A stretch of 64,000 nt of DNA from contig NZ_FMIC01000002.1 in NCBI RefSeq assembly GCF_900091625.1, forward strand, positions 3,968,001 through 4,032,000. The letters run 5' to 3'. The position numbers were made by a program, and so were the translations under genes. Below are positions 46,908-55,255 of this stretch, piece by piece. The notes below the pieces were generated by a model that did not search any database, was not told where the DNA came from, and saw only the letters and a program-made list of their open reading frames with translations. How positions within the stretch are numbered: the first letter of the stretch is position 1; every line of letters begins with the position of its first letter. Source of the stretch: Micromonospora peucetia (GTDB taxonomy: Bacteria > Actinomycetota > Actinomycetes > Mycobacteriales > Micromonosporaceae).

Positions 46908-48502
46908 GCGCGACCTCGCCCGGCCCCGCCGCGAACGGCGGGAGGCCCCGCACCGACGGCACGGTCAGTCCGGATCTGGCCACCTTCACCGAACTGGCCG
47001 CCCGCTGGCGGGTCGTCCCGGTCACCCGGCGGCTGCTCGCCGACGCGGAGACCCCGGTCGGCGTCTACCGCAAGCTCGCCGGCGGCCCGGGGACGTTCCT
47101 GCTGGAGTCCGCCGAGCAGGGCGTCGGCTCGGCCGGCCTGGCCTGGTCGCGGTATTCGTTCATCGGCGTACGCAGCAGCGCCACGCTGACCGAGCGGGAC
47201 GGCGCCGCGGTGTGGACGGGTCAGCCGCCGGCCGGCCTGCCCACCTCCGGGGACCCGGTCCAGGTGCTGCGCGAGACCGTCGAGGCGCTCGCCGGCCCGG
47301 CGTGGGACGCGGCAGGCGGCATGCCGCCGCTGACCGGGGGCATGGTCGGCTACCTGGGCTACGACCTGATCCGGCGGTTCGAGCGGCTGCCCGAGCTGAC
47401 CGAGGACGACCTGGGTGTGCCCGAGCTGGGCATGATGCTCGCCGCCGACCTGGTGGTGCTGGACCACTACGAGGGTTCGGCGATCCTCGTCGCCAACGCG
47501 ATCCTGCCGCCGCTGACCGAACCGGACTCCGACGCCCTGGTCACGGCCGCGTACCACCACGCGGTCGGCCGGCTCGACGCGATGACCACGGCGCTGTCCC
47601 GGCCGATCCCGCCGATGGTGTCGACCGTCGGGCGTCCCCCGGCGGGCGAGGTGCGCAGCCGCACGCCCGAGGGTGGCTATCCCAAGGCCGTCGAGGCGGC
47701 CAAGGAGGCGATCCGGGCCGGCGAGTGCTTCCAGATCGTGCTGGCCCAGCGGTTCGAACGGGAGACCCACGCCGACCCGCTGGACGTCTACCGCGTGCTG
47801 CGTACGACGAATCCCAGCCCGTACATGTACCTGCTGCGCTTCGACGGCTTCGACATCGTCGGGTCCTCGCCGGAGGCGCACCTGAAGGTGACCACCGACG
47901 CCGACGGGCGGCGGCGGGCGCTGCTGCACCCGATCGCCGGCACCCGCCCGCGCGGCGGCACCCCCGAGGCCGACGCCCGGCTCGCCGCGGAACTGCTCGC
48001 CGACCCCAAGGAGCGGGCCGAGCACGTGATGCTGGTCGACCTGGGCCGCAACGACCTGGGCCGGGTCTGCCAGCCGGGCACCGTGGAGGTGCCGGAGTTC
48101 GCCACCATCGAGCGCTACAGCCACGTCATGCACATCGTCTCGACCGTCGTCGGCACGCTGCGTGAGGACCGCACGGCCTTCGACGCGCTGGCCGCGACCT
48201 TCCCCGCCGGCACCCTCTCCGGAGCGCCCAAGGTGCGGGCCATGGAGATCATCGAGGAGCTGGAACCGGTCCGGCGCGGCCTCTACGGCGGCACCGTGGG
48301 CTACTTCGGCTTCGGCGGCGATCTGGACATGGCGATTGCCATCCGCACCGCGCTGATCCGCGACGGCAGGGCGTACGTGCAGGCCGGGGCGGGGGTGGTG
48401 GCCGACTCGGACCCGGCCGCCGAGGACGAGGAGACCCGGAACAAGGCCGCCGCCGTGCTCGCCGCCATCGCCGCCGCCGAGACCCTCCGGCCCGCCCGAT
48501 GA
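46904..48502 (+). CDS. trpE: Anthranilate synthase component I TrpE
   Basis: Converts chorismate to anthranilate, using ammonia from a TrpG not seen in this window. It is 532 aa. LLES at 66-69 is the tryptophan feedback site. Catalytic motifs are [42 protein letters not shown] and [16 protein letters not shown]. It starts in a GTGA overlap with the HisI fusion, coupling the his and trp pathways, and overlaps the next gene by 4 nt. Confidence 0.96.
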   Translation: MSATSPGPAANGGRPRTDGTVSPDLATFTELAARWRVVPVTRRLLADAETPVGVYRKLAGGPGTFLLESAEQGVGSAGLAWSRYSFIGVRSSATLTERDGAAVWTGQPPAGLPTSGDPVQVLRETVEALAGPAWDAAGGMPPLTGGMVGYLGYDLIRRFERLPELTEDDLGVPELGMMLAADLVVLDHYEGSAILVANAILPPLTEPDSDALVTAAYHHAVGRLDAMTTALSRPIPPMVSTVGRPPAGEVRSRTPEGGYPKAVEAAKEAIRAGECFQIVLAQRFERETHADPLDVYRVLRTTNPSPYMYLLRFDGFDIVGSSPEAHLKVTTDADGRRRALLHPIAGTRPRGGTPEADARLAAELLADPKERAEHVMLVDLGRNDLGRVCQPGTVEVPEFATIERYSHVMHIVSTVVGTLREDRTAFDALAATFPAGTLSGAPKVRAMEIIEELEPVRRGLYGGTVGYFGFGGDLDMAIAIRTALIRDGRAYVQAGAGVVADSDPAAEDEETRNKAAAVLAAIAAAETLRPAR

Positions 48503-49128
48503 CCGCCGCCGAGCCGCGCGGTCAGGAACCGGGGACCACCCCGGCGACCGACGCGGGCCAGGGTGCGCGGCCCAATGCGGGTCGCCGCGAACTGACGTAC
48601 GCCGTGCTGCTCTGCGTGGCCGGCGCGGGCCTGGCGCTGTGGGCGTCGACCCGCACCTGGGCGGTCGAGCTGACCGCCCGGCCGACCCCGCTGCCGCCGG
48701 TACACGACGCCCGCACCGGCGCCGGCCTGCTGCCCTGGCTGCCGGCGCTGGCGCTGGTCGGGCTGGCCGGCGGCGGTGCCGTGCTCGCCACCCGGGGTCG
48801 GGCGCGGCGGCTGCTGGGCGGGCTGCTGTGCGGGCTCGGCGCGGCGGTGGCCGCCGGCGGCGGCTACGGCCTGGTCGCGACGTTCGACGGTGAGGTCAGC
48901 CGGCACTGGCCGGCGCTCTGCCTGCTCGGCGGGGTGCTCGCCACGGCGGGCGGGCTGCTGACGGCGTTGCGGGGCCGACGGTGGCCGGCGATGGGCGCCC
49001 GCTACGAGCGGCGGGCCGCGGGCGGCGAGGCGCCGGCCGCGCGGGACGAGGACGGCCGGGTCACCGGCCGGCACACCACCCAGGCATGGGACGCGCTGGA
49101 CCGGGGCGAGGACCCGACGGTCAGCTGA
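48499..49128 (+). CDS. Trp-biosynthesis-associated membrane protein (TIGR02234 type)
   Basis: A 209-aa protein with four membrane helices (about residues 31-50, 77-97, 104-125, 137-158) and polar ends. Members of this family sit after trpE in most actinomycetes (TIGR02234); their function is unknown. [20 protein letters not shown], following the first helix, is the conserved patch. Its start overlaps trpE (ATGA), and its last 8 nt overlap a convergent small gene. Confidence 0.88.
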   Translation: MTAAEPRGQEPGTTPATDAGQGARPNAGRRELTYAVLLCVAGAGLALWASTRTWAVELTARPTPLPPVHDARTGAGLLPWLPALALVGLAGGGAVLATRGRARRLLGGLLCGLGAAVAAGGGYGLVATFDGEVSRHWPALCLLGGVLATAGGLLTALRGRRWPAMGARYERRAAGGEAPAARDEDGRVTGRHTTQAWDALDRGEDPTVS

Positions 49129-49378
49129 CCGGCTGGCGCTGGCGGGCGGCGGCCCGGGCCGCCGCCAGCTCCGCCACCAGGCGGTCGAGGTCGGCCCGCT
49201 GCTCGGCCCGGGCCCGATCGGCGCAGACCGCCTCCCAGGCGTTGCCGCGCGCGGTGCGCATCCGGGCCTCGCCCACCACGGCGCGTTCCAGGGTGTGCAC
49301 CACGCCGACGGCGAGCGACGCGACGGTACGCGAGATGGTCGTCAGTCCGATGGTCGGGTTGGGCTCGACAGTGCTCAT
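49121..49378 (-). CDS. Small helical protein, unknown
   Basis: An 85-aa product from the ATG at 49378. It has an N-terminal stretch TIGLTTISRTVASLAVGVVHTLERAVVGEA that may be amphipathic, and an Ala/Arg/Glu-rich coiled-coil-like tail (DLDRLVAELAAARAAARQRQ). No family recognised. It lies antisense within the trp cluster and overlaps the convergent membrane-protein gene by 8 nt. Coding is likely but not certain. Confidence 0.55.
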   Translation of the reverse strand: MSTVEPNPTIGLTTISRTVASLAVGVVHTLERAVVGEARMRTARGNAWEAVCADRARAEQRADLDRLVAELAAARAAARQRQPVS

Positions 49379-49781
49379 GATCACCCCGCACGGAGATCGT
49401 TGTTGATGGTGGGGCAGGCGCGTCATCGAGTCTGCCCGAGGACGATGCTGGCTGGCGGACGTTTCGCCGTGGTGACCGACACGTCAACTCTGCTTCCGGG
49501 GCCGCGACCAGGGAAAGGGTCGTTCGGCCTTGAGGTAGGTCACAGCGGGGGCGGGCGTCGGCAGAGGTGCCGGGCCGGGCGGCCGGCCGTGCCACGGGAT
49601 AGGATCACGTCGATGACCTGGGTGGCGGAGACGGGGTGGCCGGATGGCGGGCGTCGATGGGCGCGGTCGCCCAGCGTGACGTCCCGTTCACCGGAGGTCG
49701 GCCATTATGCCCCAGCCCATCTCGTGAGGCACGCCATACCCCCGGCGCCTGGCGCCAGGTGGCGCCCCCTAGCATCGGCCC
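49379..49781. other. 403-bp gap upstream of trpC
   Basis: There is no established gene. It holds the promoter side of the small minus-strand gene, a possible leaderless Trp-containing ORF (49613), a cluster of GGCGCC palindromes (49744-49766) and the trpC -10 box. Base use from 49430 to 49600 shows no convincing coding frame. Confidence 0.6.
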
Positions 49782-49819
49782 ATGACACCCGGAGAGGGGA
49801 GTCCGTTGGTGACTGCTGA
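49613..49819 (+). CDS. Possible leaderless small ORF with Trp codons upstream of trpC
   Basis: TAGGAT (49600-49605) ends 7 nt before an ATG that opens 68 codons, starting [20 protein letters not shown]. Trp codons occur at positions 3, 9 and 16, a high rate. The frame runs past the GGCGCC hairpins and ends 38 nt inside trpC. It could be a regulatory leader peptide for trpC-trpB-trpA, or chance. No family match. Confidence 0.3.
   Translation: MTWVAETGWPDGGRRWARSPSVTSRSPEVGHYAPAHLVRHAIPPAPGARWRPLASAHDTRRGESVGDC
49744..49775 (+). promoter_or_regulatory. trpC promoter: GGCGCC palindromes and -10 TAGCAT
   Basis: GGCGCC occurs at 49744, 49751 and 49761; CCTGGCGCCAGG (49748-49759) is a perfect 12-bp palindrome. 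TAGCAT (49770-49775) ends 6 nt before the trpC ATG, so the mRNA would be leaderless. The palindromes sit in the -35 region and could be an operator or an attenuator stem. Confidence 0.55.
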
Positions 49820-50672
49820 GCATGCGCACGCGGAGGGGGACGAGGCCGGTCCGGCGGCGTCCGTAGGCGTACTCGACGAGATCCTGGCCGGCGTACGTGA
49901 GGACGTCGCCCGGCGACAGGAGCAGGTTCCGCTGGAGCGGATCCGCGAACTGGCGGCTGCCGCGCCGCCGCCGCTGGACGCGTACGCGGCCCTGCGCAAG
50001 CCGGGCGTCGCGGTGATCGCCGAGGTGAAGCGCTCGTCGCCGTCCAAGGGGCGGCTGGCCGAGATCGCCGACCCGGCCGACCTGGCCGGCGACTACGCGG
50101 CCGGCGGGGCGCGGGCGATCAGCGTGCTCACCGAGGGGCGCTGGTTCGGCGGCTCGCTCGACGACCTGGCCGCCGTCCGCGCCGCCGTCAACATCCCGGT
50201 GCTGCGTAAGGACTTCGTGGTCTCCAGCTACCAGGTGCACGAGGCCCGCGCGCACGGTGCCGACCTGGTGCTGCTGATCGTCGCCGCCCTGGAGCAGAAC
50301 GCCCTCGTCGGCCTGCTGGAGCGCATCGAGTCGCTGGGCATGACCGCGCTGGTCGAGGTCCACGACGAGGAGGAGGCCGACCGTGCCCTGGAGGCCGGCG
50401 CCCAGGTGATCGGGGTCAACGCCCGCAACCTACGTACCCTTGAGGTCGACCGTTCGGTGTTCGAGCGGATCGCGCCCGGCCTGCCCAGCAGCGTCGTCAA
50501 GATCGCCGAGTCGGGGGTGCGCGGCCCGCACGACCTGATCCGGTACGCCTCGGCGGGCGCCGACGCGGTCCTGGTCGGCGAGGGCCTGGTCACCCAGAAG
50601 AGCCCCCGCGAGGCGGTGGCCGAGCTGGTCAACGCCGGCAACCACCCGGCCACGCCCCGCCCGGTGCGCTGA
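49782..50672 (+). CDS. trpC: Indole-3-glycerol phosphate synthase TrpC
   Basis: TIM-barrel enzyme that closes the indole ring from CdRP. It is 296 aa from the ATG behind TAGCAT. The first ~27 residues are an Ala/Glu-rich extension; homologues usually begin near [15 protein letters not shown]. Motifs are [15 protein letters not shown] (catalytic Lys), [22 protein letters not shown] (second Lys), [13 protein letters not shown] and IAESGVRG. Not fused to TrpF, in keeping with PriA taking that role. Confidence 0.96.
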   Translation: MTPGEGSPLVTAEHAHAEGDEAGPAASVGVLDEILAGVREDVARRQEQVPLERIRELAAAAPPPLDAYAALRKPGVAVIAEVKRSSPSKGRLAEIADPADLAGDYAAGGARAISVLTEGRWFGGSLDDLAAVRAAVNIPVLRKDFVVSSYQVHEARAHGADLVLLIVAALEQNALVGLLERIESLGMTALVEVHDEEEADRALEAGAQVIGVNARNLRTLEVDRSVFERIAPGLPSSVVKIAESGVRGPHDLIRYASAGADAVLVGEGLVTQKSPREAVAELVNAGNHPATPRPVR

Positions 50673-50709
50673 TCCCGCGCCGGTTCGTCAGCACCGAGAG
50701 GATGTCTGC

Positions 50710-50793
50710 ATGAGCGAGCGCAGCGAGCGAATCATCGGGCTCAGTGCGGTGGTGCCTCATGGCGGCACGGAGCGAAGCGGAGTGCGGGCATGA
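50710..50793 (+). CDS. Repeat-derived mini-ORF between trpC and trpB (27 codons)
   Basis: The ATG opens 27 codons, beginning [10 protein letters not shown] and ending TERSGVRA, and the TGA overlaps the trpB ATG (ATGA). The DNA (GAGCGAGCGCAGCGAGCGAA, then a GGCTCAGT stretch) is the fullest copy here of a repeat also seen, diverged, at 23132. The place matches that of a small trp-linked ORF (trpM/trpX) in Streptomyces, but the sequence looks like a repeat. It may couple translation into trpB. Confidence 0.4.
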   Translation: MSERSERIIGLSAVVPHGGTERSGVRA

Positions 50794-52028
50794 GCGCCGA
50801 CGCGCTGGCCGAGGCGGCCGGTCCGCTGCCCGACACCGCGGGCCACTTCGGCCGGTTCGGCGGCCGGTTCGTACCGGAGGCGCTGGTCGCCGCGCTGGAC
50901 GAGCTGGACGCCGCGCACCGCACGGCGATGGCCGACGAGTCGTTCCGGGCCGAGTTCGCCGCCCTGCTGCGCGACTACGCCGGGACCCCCTCGCTGCTCT
51001 ACCGGGCCGAGCGGTTCTCCGCGAAGGTGGGCGCGCGGGTGCTGCTCAAGCGGGAGGACCTCAACCACACCGGGGCGCACAAGGTGCGCAACGTGCTCGG
51101 CCAGGCCCTGCTGACCAGGCGGATGGGCAAGCGTCGGGTGATCGCGGAGACCGGCGCCGGCCAGCACGGCGTCGCCACCGCGACCGCCGCCGCCCTCTTC
51201 GACCTCGACTGCGTGGTCTACATGGGTCAGGTCGACACCGAGCGGCAGGCGCTCAACGTGGCCCGGATGCGGATGCTCGGCGCCACCGTCGTCCCCGTCA
51301 CCAACGGCTCGCGCACCCTCAAGGACGCGATGAACGAGGCGATGCGCGACTGGGTCGCCAACGTCGACGACACCCACTACCTGATCGGCACCGCCGCCGG
51401 GCCGCACCCCTTCCCGGCGATGGTCCGCGACTTCGTCCGGGGCATCGGCGACGAGGCACGCCAGCAGTGCCTCGACCTGACCGGGGCGCTGCCGGACGCC
51501 GTCACCGCCTGCGTCGGCGGCGGCTCCAACGCGCTGGGCATCTTCCACGCCTTCGTCGGCGACCCCGACGTGCGGCTGTACGGCTTCGAGGCCGGCGGCG
51601 ACGGGGTCGAGACCGGCCGGCACGCGGCCAGCATCACCGGCGGCTCCCCCGGGGTGCTGCACGGCACCCGGACGTACGTGCTCCAGGACGCCGACGGGCA
51701 GACCTGCGAGTCGCACTCGATCTCCGCCGGGCTGGACTACCCGGGCGTCGGGCCGGAGCACGCGTGGCTGCACGACAGCGGTCGCGCGACCTACCTGCCG
51801 GTCAACGACGACGAGGCGATGGCCGCGTTCGAGCTGCTCTGCCGTACCGAGGGCATCATCCCGGCGATCGAGAGCGCGCACGCGCTCGCCGGCACCCTCA
51901 AGGTCGCCCCGAAGCTCGCCGCCGAGCTGGGCCGGGAGCCCACCATCGTGGTCAACCTCTCCGGCCGAGGCGACAAGGACGTGCACACCGCCGGCGACTA
52001 CTTCGGCATCCTCGACAAGGAGCAGTGA
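50790..52028 (+). CDS. trpB: Tryptophan synthase beta subunit TrpB
   Basis: PLP enzyme that condenses indole with serine. It is 412 aa. The PLP lysine is Lys98 in [33 protein letters not shown], the phosphate loop [10 protein letters not shown] and [13 protein letters not shown] are also conserved. The ATG overlaps the mini-ORF stop. An extended start at 50744 is out of line with the family. trpA follows after 4 nt, and TrpA2B2 should form. Confidence 0.98.
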   Translation: MSADALAEAAGPLPDTAGHFGRFGGRFVPEALVAALDELDAAHRTAMADESFRAEFAALLRDYAGTPSLLYRAERFSAKVGARVLLKREDLNHTGAHKVRNVLGQALLTRRMGKRRVIAETGAGQHGVATATAAALFDLDCVVYMGQVDTERQALNVARMRMLGATVVPVTNGSRTLKDAMNEAMRDWVANVDDTHYLIGTAAGPHPFPAMVRDFVRGIGDEARQQCLDLTGALPDAVTACVGGGSNALGIFHAFVGDPDVRLYGFEAGGDGVETGRHAASITGGSPGVLHGTRTYVLQDADGQTCESHSISAGLDYPGVGPEHAWLHDSGRATYLPVNDDEAMAAFELLCRTEGIIPAIESAHALAGTLKVAPKLAAELGREPTIVVNLSGRGDKDVHTAGDYFGILDKEQ

Positions 52029-52032
52029 GAAC

Positions 52033-52836
52033 GTGAGCCGGATCGGGGTGGCCTTCGACAAGGCCCGCGCCGACGGGCGGGCCGTGCTGGTCGGCTGCAT
52101 GCCGGCCGGGTTCCCGACCGTCGAGGGCAGCATCGCCGCGATGACCGCGATGGTCGAGGCCGGTGTCGACGTCATCGAGGTGGAGATCCCGTACTCCGAC
52201 CCGGTGATGGACGGCCCGGTGATCCAGCGGGCCAGCGACATCGCCCTGGCCGGCGGCGTACGCACCAGGGACACGCTGCGCATCATCGAGGCGGTCGCGG
52301 CCACCGGGGCACCCGTGGTCACGATGACCTACTGGAACCCGGTGGAGCGGTACGGCGTCGACGCCTTCGCCCGGGACCTCGCCTCGGCCGGGGGCACCGG
52401 GCTGGTCACCCCGGACCTGATCCCCGAGGAGGCCGGCGAGTGGCTCGCCGCCTCGGACGCGTACGGGCTGGACCGCACCTTCCTGGTCTCGCCGTCCTCG
52501 ACCGACGCGCGGCTCGCGATGACCGTCGAGCACTGCCGGGGCTTCGTCTACGCCACCGCGATCATGGGTGTCACCGGGGCCCGGGCGCGTACCTCCGACG
52601 CGGCTCCGGTCCTGGTCTCCCGGGTACGGGAGGTCACCGACCTGCCGGTCGGCGTCGGGCTGGGCGTCGGCACGGGAGCGCAGGCCGGCACCGTCGCCGG
52701 CTACGCCGACGGCGTCATCGTCGGCAGCGCCCTGATCCGCTGCCTGCTCGACGCGCCGGACGAGGCGTCCGGGCTGGCCGCCCTGTGCGCGCTGAGCGCG
52801 GAACTCGCCGAAGGCGTCCGAACCCCCACCCCCTGA
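52033..52836 (+). CDS. trpA: Tryptophan synthase alpha subunit TrpA
   Basis: Cleaves indole-3-glycerol phosphate and passes indole to TrpB. It is 267 aa. Catalytic Glu is in DVIEVEIPYSDPVMDGPVIQ and the Asp in the same motif; TYWNPVERYGVD, VTPDLIPEEA, TAIMGVTGAR and GLGVGTGAQA are family motifs. The GTG start lies 4 nt after trpB; GTGAGAACGTGA at the junction contains a 3-codon bridge (52025-52036). A palindromic repeat follows the stop. Confidence 0.97.
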   Translation: MSRIGVAFDKARADGRAVLVGCMPAGFPTVEGSIAAMTAMVEAGVDVIEVEIPYSDPVMDGPVIQRASDIALAGGVRTRDTLRIIEAVAATGAPVVTMTYWNPVERYGVDAFARDLASAGGTGLVTPDLIPEEAGEWLAASDAYGLDRTFLVSPSSTDARLAMTVEHCRGFVYATAIMGVTGARARTSDAAPVLVSRVREVTDLPVGVGLGVGTGAQAGTVAGYADGVIVGSALIRCLLDAPDEASGLAALCALSAELAEGVRTPTP

Positions 52837-52895
52837 CCGCGCTGCGCTCTTCCGCGCTGCGTCCTTCCGCGCCCGCGCCTGCCCGCGCCGCGCCT

Positions 52896-52975
52896 GCCCG
52901 CGATCTTGCACTTTGTGCCCATGTTTTGCGGCGTATGCCGGCTATGTCAGGGCGGAAAGTGCAAGATCGGCGGGC
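52896..52975. repeat. 80-bp palindromic element (14-bp perfect inverted ends) after trpA
   Basis: CGATCTTGCACTTT (52901-52914) is perfectly repeated in inverse at 52956-52969; with one bulge the arms extend to GCCCG/CGGGC (52896-52900, 52971-52975). The 41-bp centre is less GC-rich than its surroundings and has partial internal symmetry. It looks like a dispersed palindromic repeat or the remnant of a non-autonomous mobile element, and may also act as a trpA terminator. Confidence 0.75.
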
Positions 52976-52980
52976 CACGG

Positions 52981-53100
52981 GGCTACGGGGCCACGGCGGG
53001 CCGGGCCGGGCTACGGGGCCACGGCGGGGCGGGCTACGGGGCCACGGCGGGCGGGCCGGGGCTGCGGCGGGCGGGGCGGGGCTGCGGCGGGCGGGGCGGG
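52981..53100. repeat. GC-rich tandem repeats between trpA and the Nudix gene
   Basis: Three copies of ggctacggggccacggcggg start at 52981, 53009 and 53032, followed by two exact tandem copies of gctgcggcgggcggggcggg (53061-53080, 53081-53100). Non-coding. Together with the palindromic element it fills the 273-bp gap. Confidence 0.85.
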
Positions 53101-53109
53101 GTGGGTGGG

Positions 53110-53877
53110 TCAGGGATGGGTTACCTGGTCGGTGGGTGGGGTGGTGCGCTGGCCCGGTGGGTGGCTGGTCGTCGGCGGGGGCTCGTCCGCGGCGGGGGAG
53201 TCCTGCGTGTCGTCACCCGGGAGGGGCGTGCCCGGGGCGGGGGAGTCCGCAGCGGGGATGCCTGCGGGCAGCAAGTTCCGTGCGGGCGCGTCCGGTGCGG
53301 GCGCGTCGCGTGCGGGCAGGACCCGTGCGGGCGAGTCCGGGGTGGTGTGGCGTAGGACGCCGGAGAGGCCCGCCAGCGCGTCGGTGAGCGCGGCCCGGGT
53401 GGTTGGCGTGAGTGCCTCGGGCAGCGCCGCGGGGTGGTGCCAGGACAGCCGGCACCCGCCCACCGGGTCGCCGATCGGCCCTTCGCCCCGGGTACGGGCC
53501 CGGAAGACGTGCACCAGGACGTCGGGCAGTGGCCCGGCGTGACTGGCCGGCGTCGCCAGCGCTGGACGGCCTGCCGGCGTGGGCCCGGCGTGACCGGCTG
53601 GCGGGTCAGGTGCTGGACGGCCGGGCGGGGCGGGTGCCGTGCTGGTGGCCGGCGACGGCCCGGTGAGGTGGTAGAGGCCGACCAGGTCGACGACCTCGAC
53701 CTCCCATCCGGTCTCGGCAAGGATGTCGCGCGCGGCGGCGTGCACGGGGCTCTCCGCCGGGCGCAGTCGCCCGCCGGGTAGGGCGTAGCGCCGCTCGCCC
53801 CGGCCCTGCCGGCACAGCAGCACCCGGCCGGCGTCGTCGGTGACGACCGCGGCGACCGCCCAGGTGAGCGCGCTCAT
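53110..53877 (-). CDS. Nudix-fold protein with low-complexity insert and tail
   Basis: From the ATG at 53877 it is 255 aa. The Nudix box runs G36-x5-E42-x7-R50-D-I-L-A54-E55-T-G-W58: compared with GX5EX7REUXEEXGU, one Glu is Asp51 and one metal-binding Glu is Ala54, so activity may be altered. A ~45-residue Pro/Ala/Gly/His insert (about 75-119) splits the fold before DVLVHVFRAR. Another ~75 low-complexity residues form the tail. Substrate unknown. TACGCT ends 8 nt before the ATG (leaderless). Confidence 0.8.
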   Translation of the reverse strand: MSALTWAVAAVVTDDAGRVLLCRQGRGERRYALPGGRLRPAESPVHAAARDILAETGWEVEVVDLVGLYHLTGPSPATSTAPAPPGRPAPDPPAGHAGPTPAGRPALATPASHAGPLPDVLVHVFRARTRGEGPIGDPVGGCRLSWHHPAALPEALTPTTRAALTDALAGLSGVLRHTTPDSPARVLPARDAPAPDAPARNLLPAGIPAADSPAPGTPLPGDDTQDSPAADEPPPTTSHPPGQRTTPPTDQVTHP

Positions 53878-53885
53878 GGACAAAG

Positions 53886-53891
53886 AGCGTA
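53886..53891 (-). promoter_or_regulatory. -10 box TACGCT, leaderless start of the Nudix gene
   Basis: A perfect TANNNT on the minus strand, 8 nt before the ATG at 53877. Confidence 0.5.
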
Positions 53892-53963
53892 CGGCGGCGC
53901 AAACCAGAAGTCACCGAGATCGGTGGACGTGGACCGGGGTGCCGCCGGAGGGGTCCACGGCGG

Positions 53964-53969
53964 TAGCGT
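53964..53969 (+). promoter_or_regulatory. -10 box TAGCGT, leaderless start of lgt
   Basis: TAGCGT ends 8 nt before the GTG at 53978, which supports that codon as the lgt start over the longer open frame from 53840. Confidence 0.55.
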
Positions 53970-53977
53970 GTGCATCC

Positions 53978-55243
53978 GTGACTCTCGCCTCGCTGACCCC
54001 CCAGGCGGCCCTGCCCAGCCCCAGCACCGCCGTCTGGCAGCTCGGACCGGTGCCGATCCGGGCGTACGCGCTGTGCATCATCGTCGGCATCGTGGTGGCC
54101 TGCTGGGTCACCGAGCGGCGGTTGCGCCAGCGCGGTGTCGCCCCCGGTGCGGTACTCGACATCGCGGTGTGGGCGGTGCCGGCCGGCATCATCGGCGCCC
54201 GCATCTACCACGTGATCACCTCTCCGGAGAAGTATTTCGGCACCGGTGGCGACCCGCTGAAGGCGTTCGCCATCTGGGAGGGCGGTCTCGGCATCTGGGG
54301 CGCGGTGGCCGGCGGGGCCGTCGGCGCGTGGTTCGCGGCCCGGCAGCTCGGCATCCCGTTCGCGGTGGTCGCCGACGCGCTGGCCCCCGGCCTGCCGCTG
54401 GCACAGGCGATCGGCCGGCTCGGCAACTGGTTCAACAACGAGCTCTACGGCGGTCGGACCAGCCTGCCCTGGGGGCTGGAGATCCACCGGATGGATCCGG
54501 ATAATCCGGGCCACGCGCTGCGCGACGACACCGGCCAGCCGATCCTCGAACCGGGGCTCTACCACCCGACGTTCGCCTACGAGCTGTTGTGGAACGTCGG
54601 CGTGGCCGCGCTGGTCTTCGCCCTCGACCGCAAGCTGCGCCTCGGCCGGGGGCGGGCGTTCGCGCTCTACGTGATGGGCTACACGGCCGGGCGGTTCTGG
54701 ATCGAGCTGATGCGCACCGACGAGGCGAACACCATCCTCGGCGTACGCCTGAACGTCTGGACCGCCGGCCTGGTCTTCCTCGGCGCCCTGGTCTACTTCG
54801 TGCGGGTGCGCGGGCCTCGGGAGTACCTCGTCCCGGTCGGCGCCGCCGCGACGCCGGGCCCGGCCGTCGACTCCGACGTCTCGCAGGTCGACCTGTCCGC
54901 GCGGGAGGCCGGCTCCCAGCCGGCCGCGCCGGAGGGCTACCGCGTGGTGAGCGAGGAGCAGTACCGGCACTGGCGGGAGACCGGCGAGACGCCGGCCGAA
55001 CCCGACGGGGAGGCCCCGTCCGGCGGGGCCGACGCGCCGTCGGACGGACCGACCGGTGCCGACGCGACCTCCGGATCCACCGGCCACGGTGCCGGGCCGG
55101 ACGCCGCCGGTGACGGTGCCACGCCCGCCGGGCCGGACGCCGCCGGTGAAGGCGCGGCGTCCACCGGGCCGGACGCGGCCGGGGAGACCCCGGCGGACCG
55201 GGCCGGGGCCGCGGGCACCCGGCCCGCCGAGCGCGACAGCTGA
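53978..55243 (+). CDS. lgt: Prolipoprotein diacylglyceryl transferase Lgt
   Basis: Membrane enzyme that attaches diacylglycerol to the lipobox cysteine of prolipoproteins. From the GTG at 53978 (TLASLTPQAALPSPS) it is 421 aa: seven membrane helices to about residue 280, the signature GRLGNWFNNELYGGRT, and HPTFAYELLWN. The last ~130 residues are an Ala/Gly/Asp/Pro-rich cytoplasmic tail with repeats of the type GPDAAGEGA, as often seen in actinobacterial Lgt. It pairs functionally with lspA at 15754. Confidence 0.95.
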   Translation: MTLASLTPQAALPSPSTAVWQLGPVPIRAYALCIIVGIVVACWVTERRLRQRGVAPGAVLDIAVWAVPAGIIGARIYHVITSPEKYFGTGGDPLKAFAIWEGGLGIWGAVAGGAVGAWFAARQLGIPFAVVADALAPGLPLAQAIGRLGNWFNNELYGGRTSLPWGLEIHRMDPDNPGHALRDDTGQPILEPGLYHPTFAYELLWNVGVAALVFALDRKLRLGRGRAFALYVMGYTAGRFWIELMRTDEANTILGVRLNVWTAGLVFLGALVYFVRVRGPREYLVPVGAAATPGPAVDSDVSQVDLSAREAGSQPAAPEGYRVVSEEQYRHWRETGETPAEPDGEAPSGGADAPSDGPTGADATSGSTGHGAGPDAAGDGATPAGPDAAGEGAASTGPDAAGETPADRAGAAGTRPAERDS

Positions 55244-55255
55244 AGAGGAGCACCC

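Noticed and set aside
49295..49612. Upstream part of an open frame before trpC
   Set aside because: It overlaps the small minus-strand gene and has no start signal or domain; only the part from 49613 has a promoter-like box.
50744..50789. Longer trpB start
   Set aside because: Not in the trpB frame, and it lies in the repeat element; the ATG at 50790 matches the family.
52981..53100. Possible CRISPR-like array after trpA
   Set aside because: Units are tandem and GC-only, with no unique spacers of constant length and no cas genes.
53840..53977. Extended N-terminus of Lgt
   Set aside because: It overlaps the divergent Nudix gene and its promoter; a -10 box sits right before the GTG at 53978.
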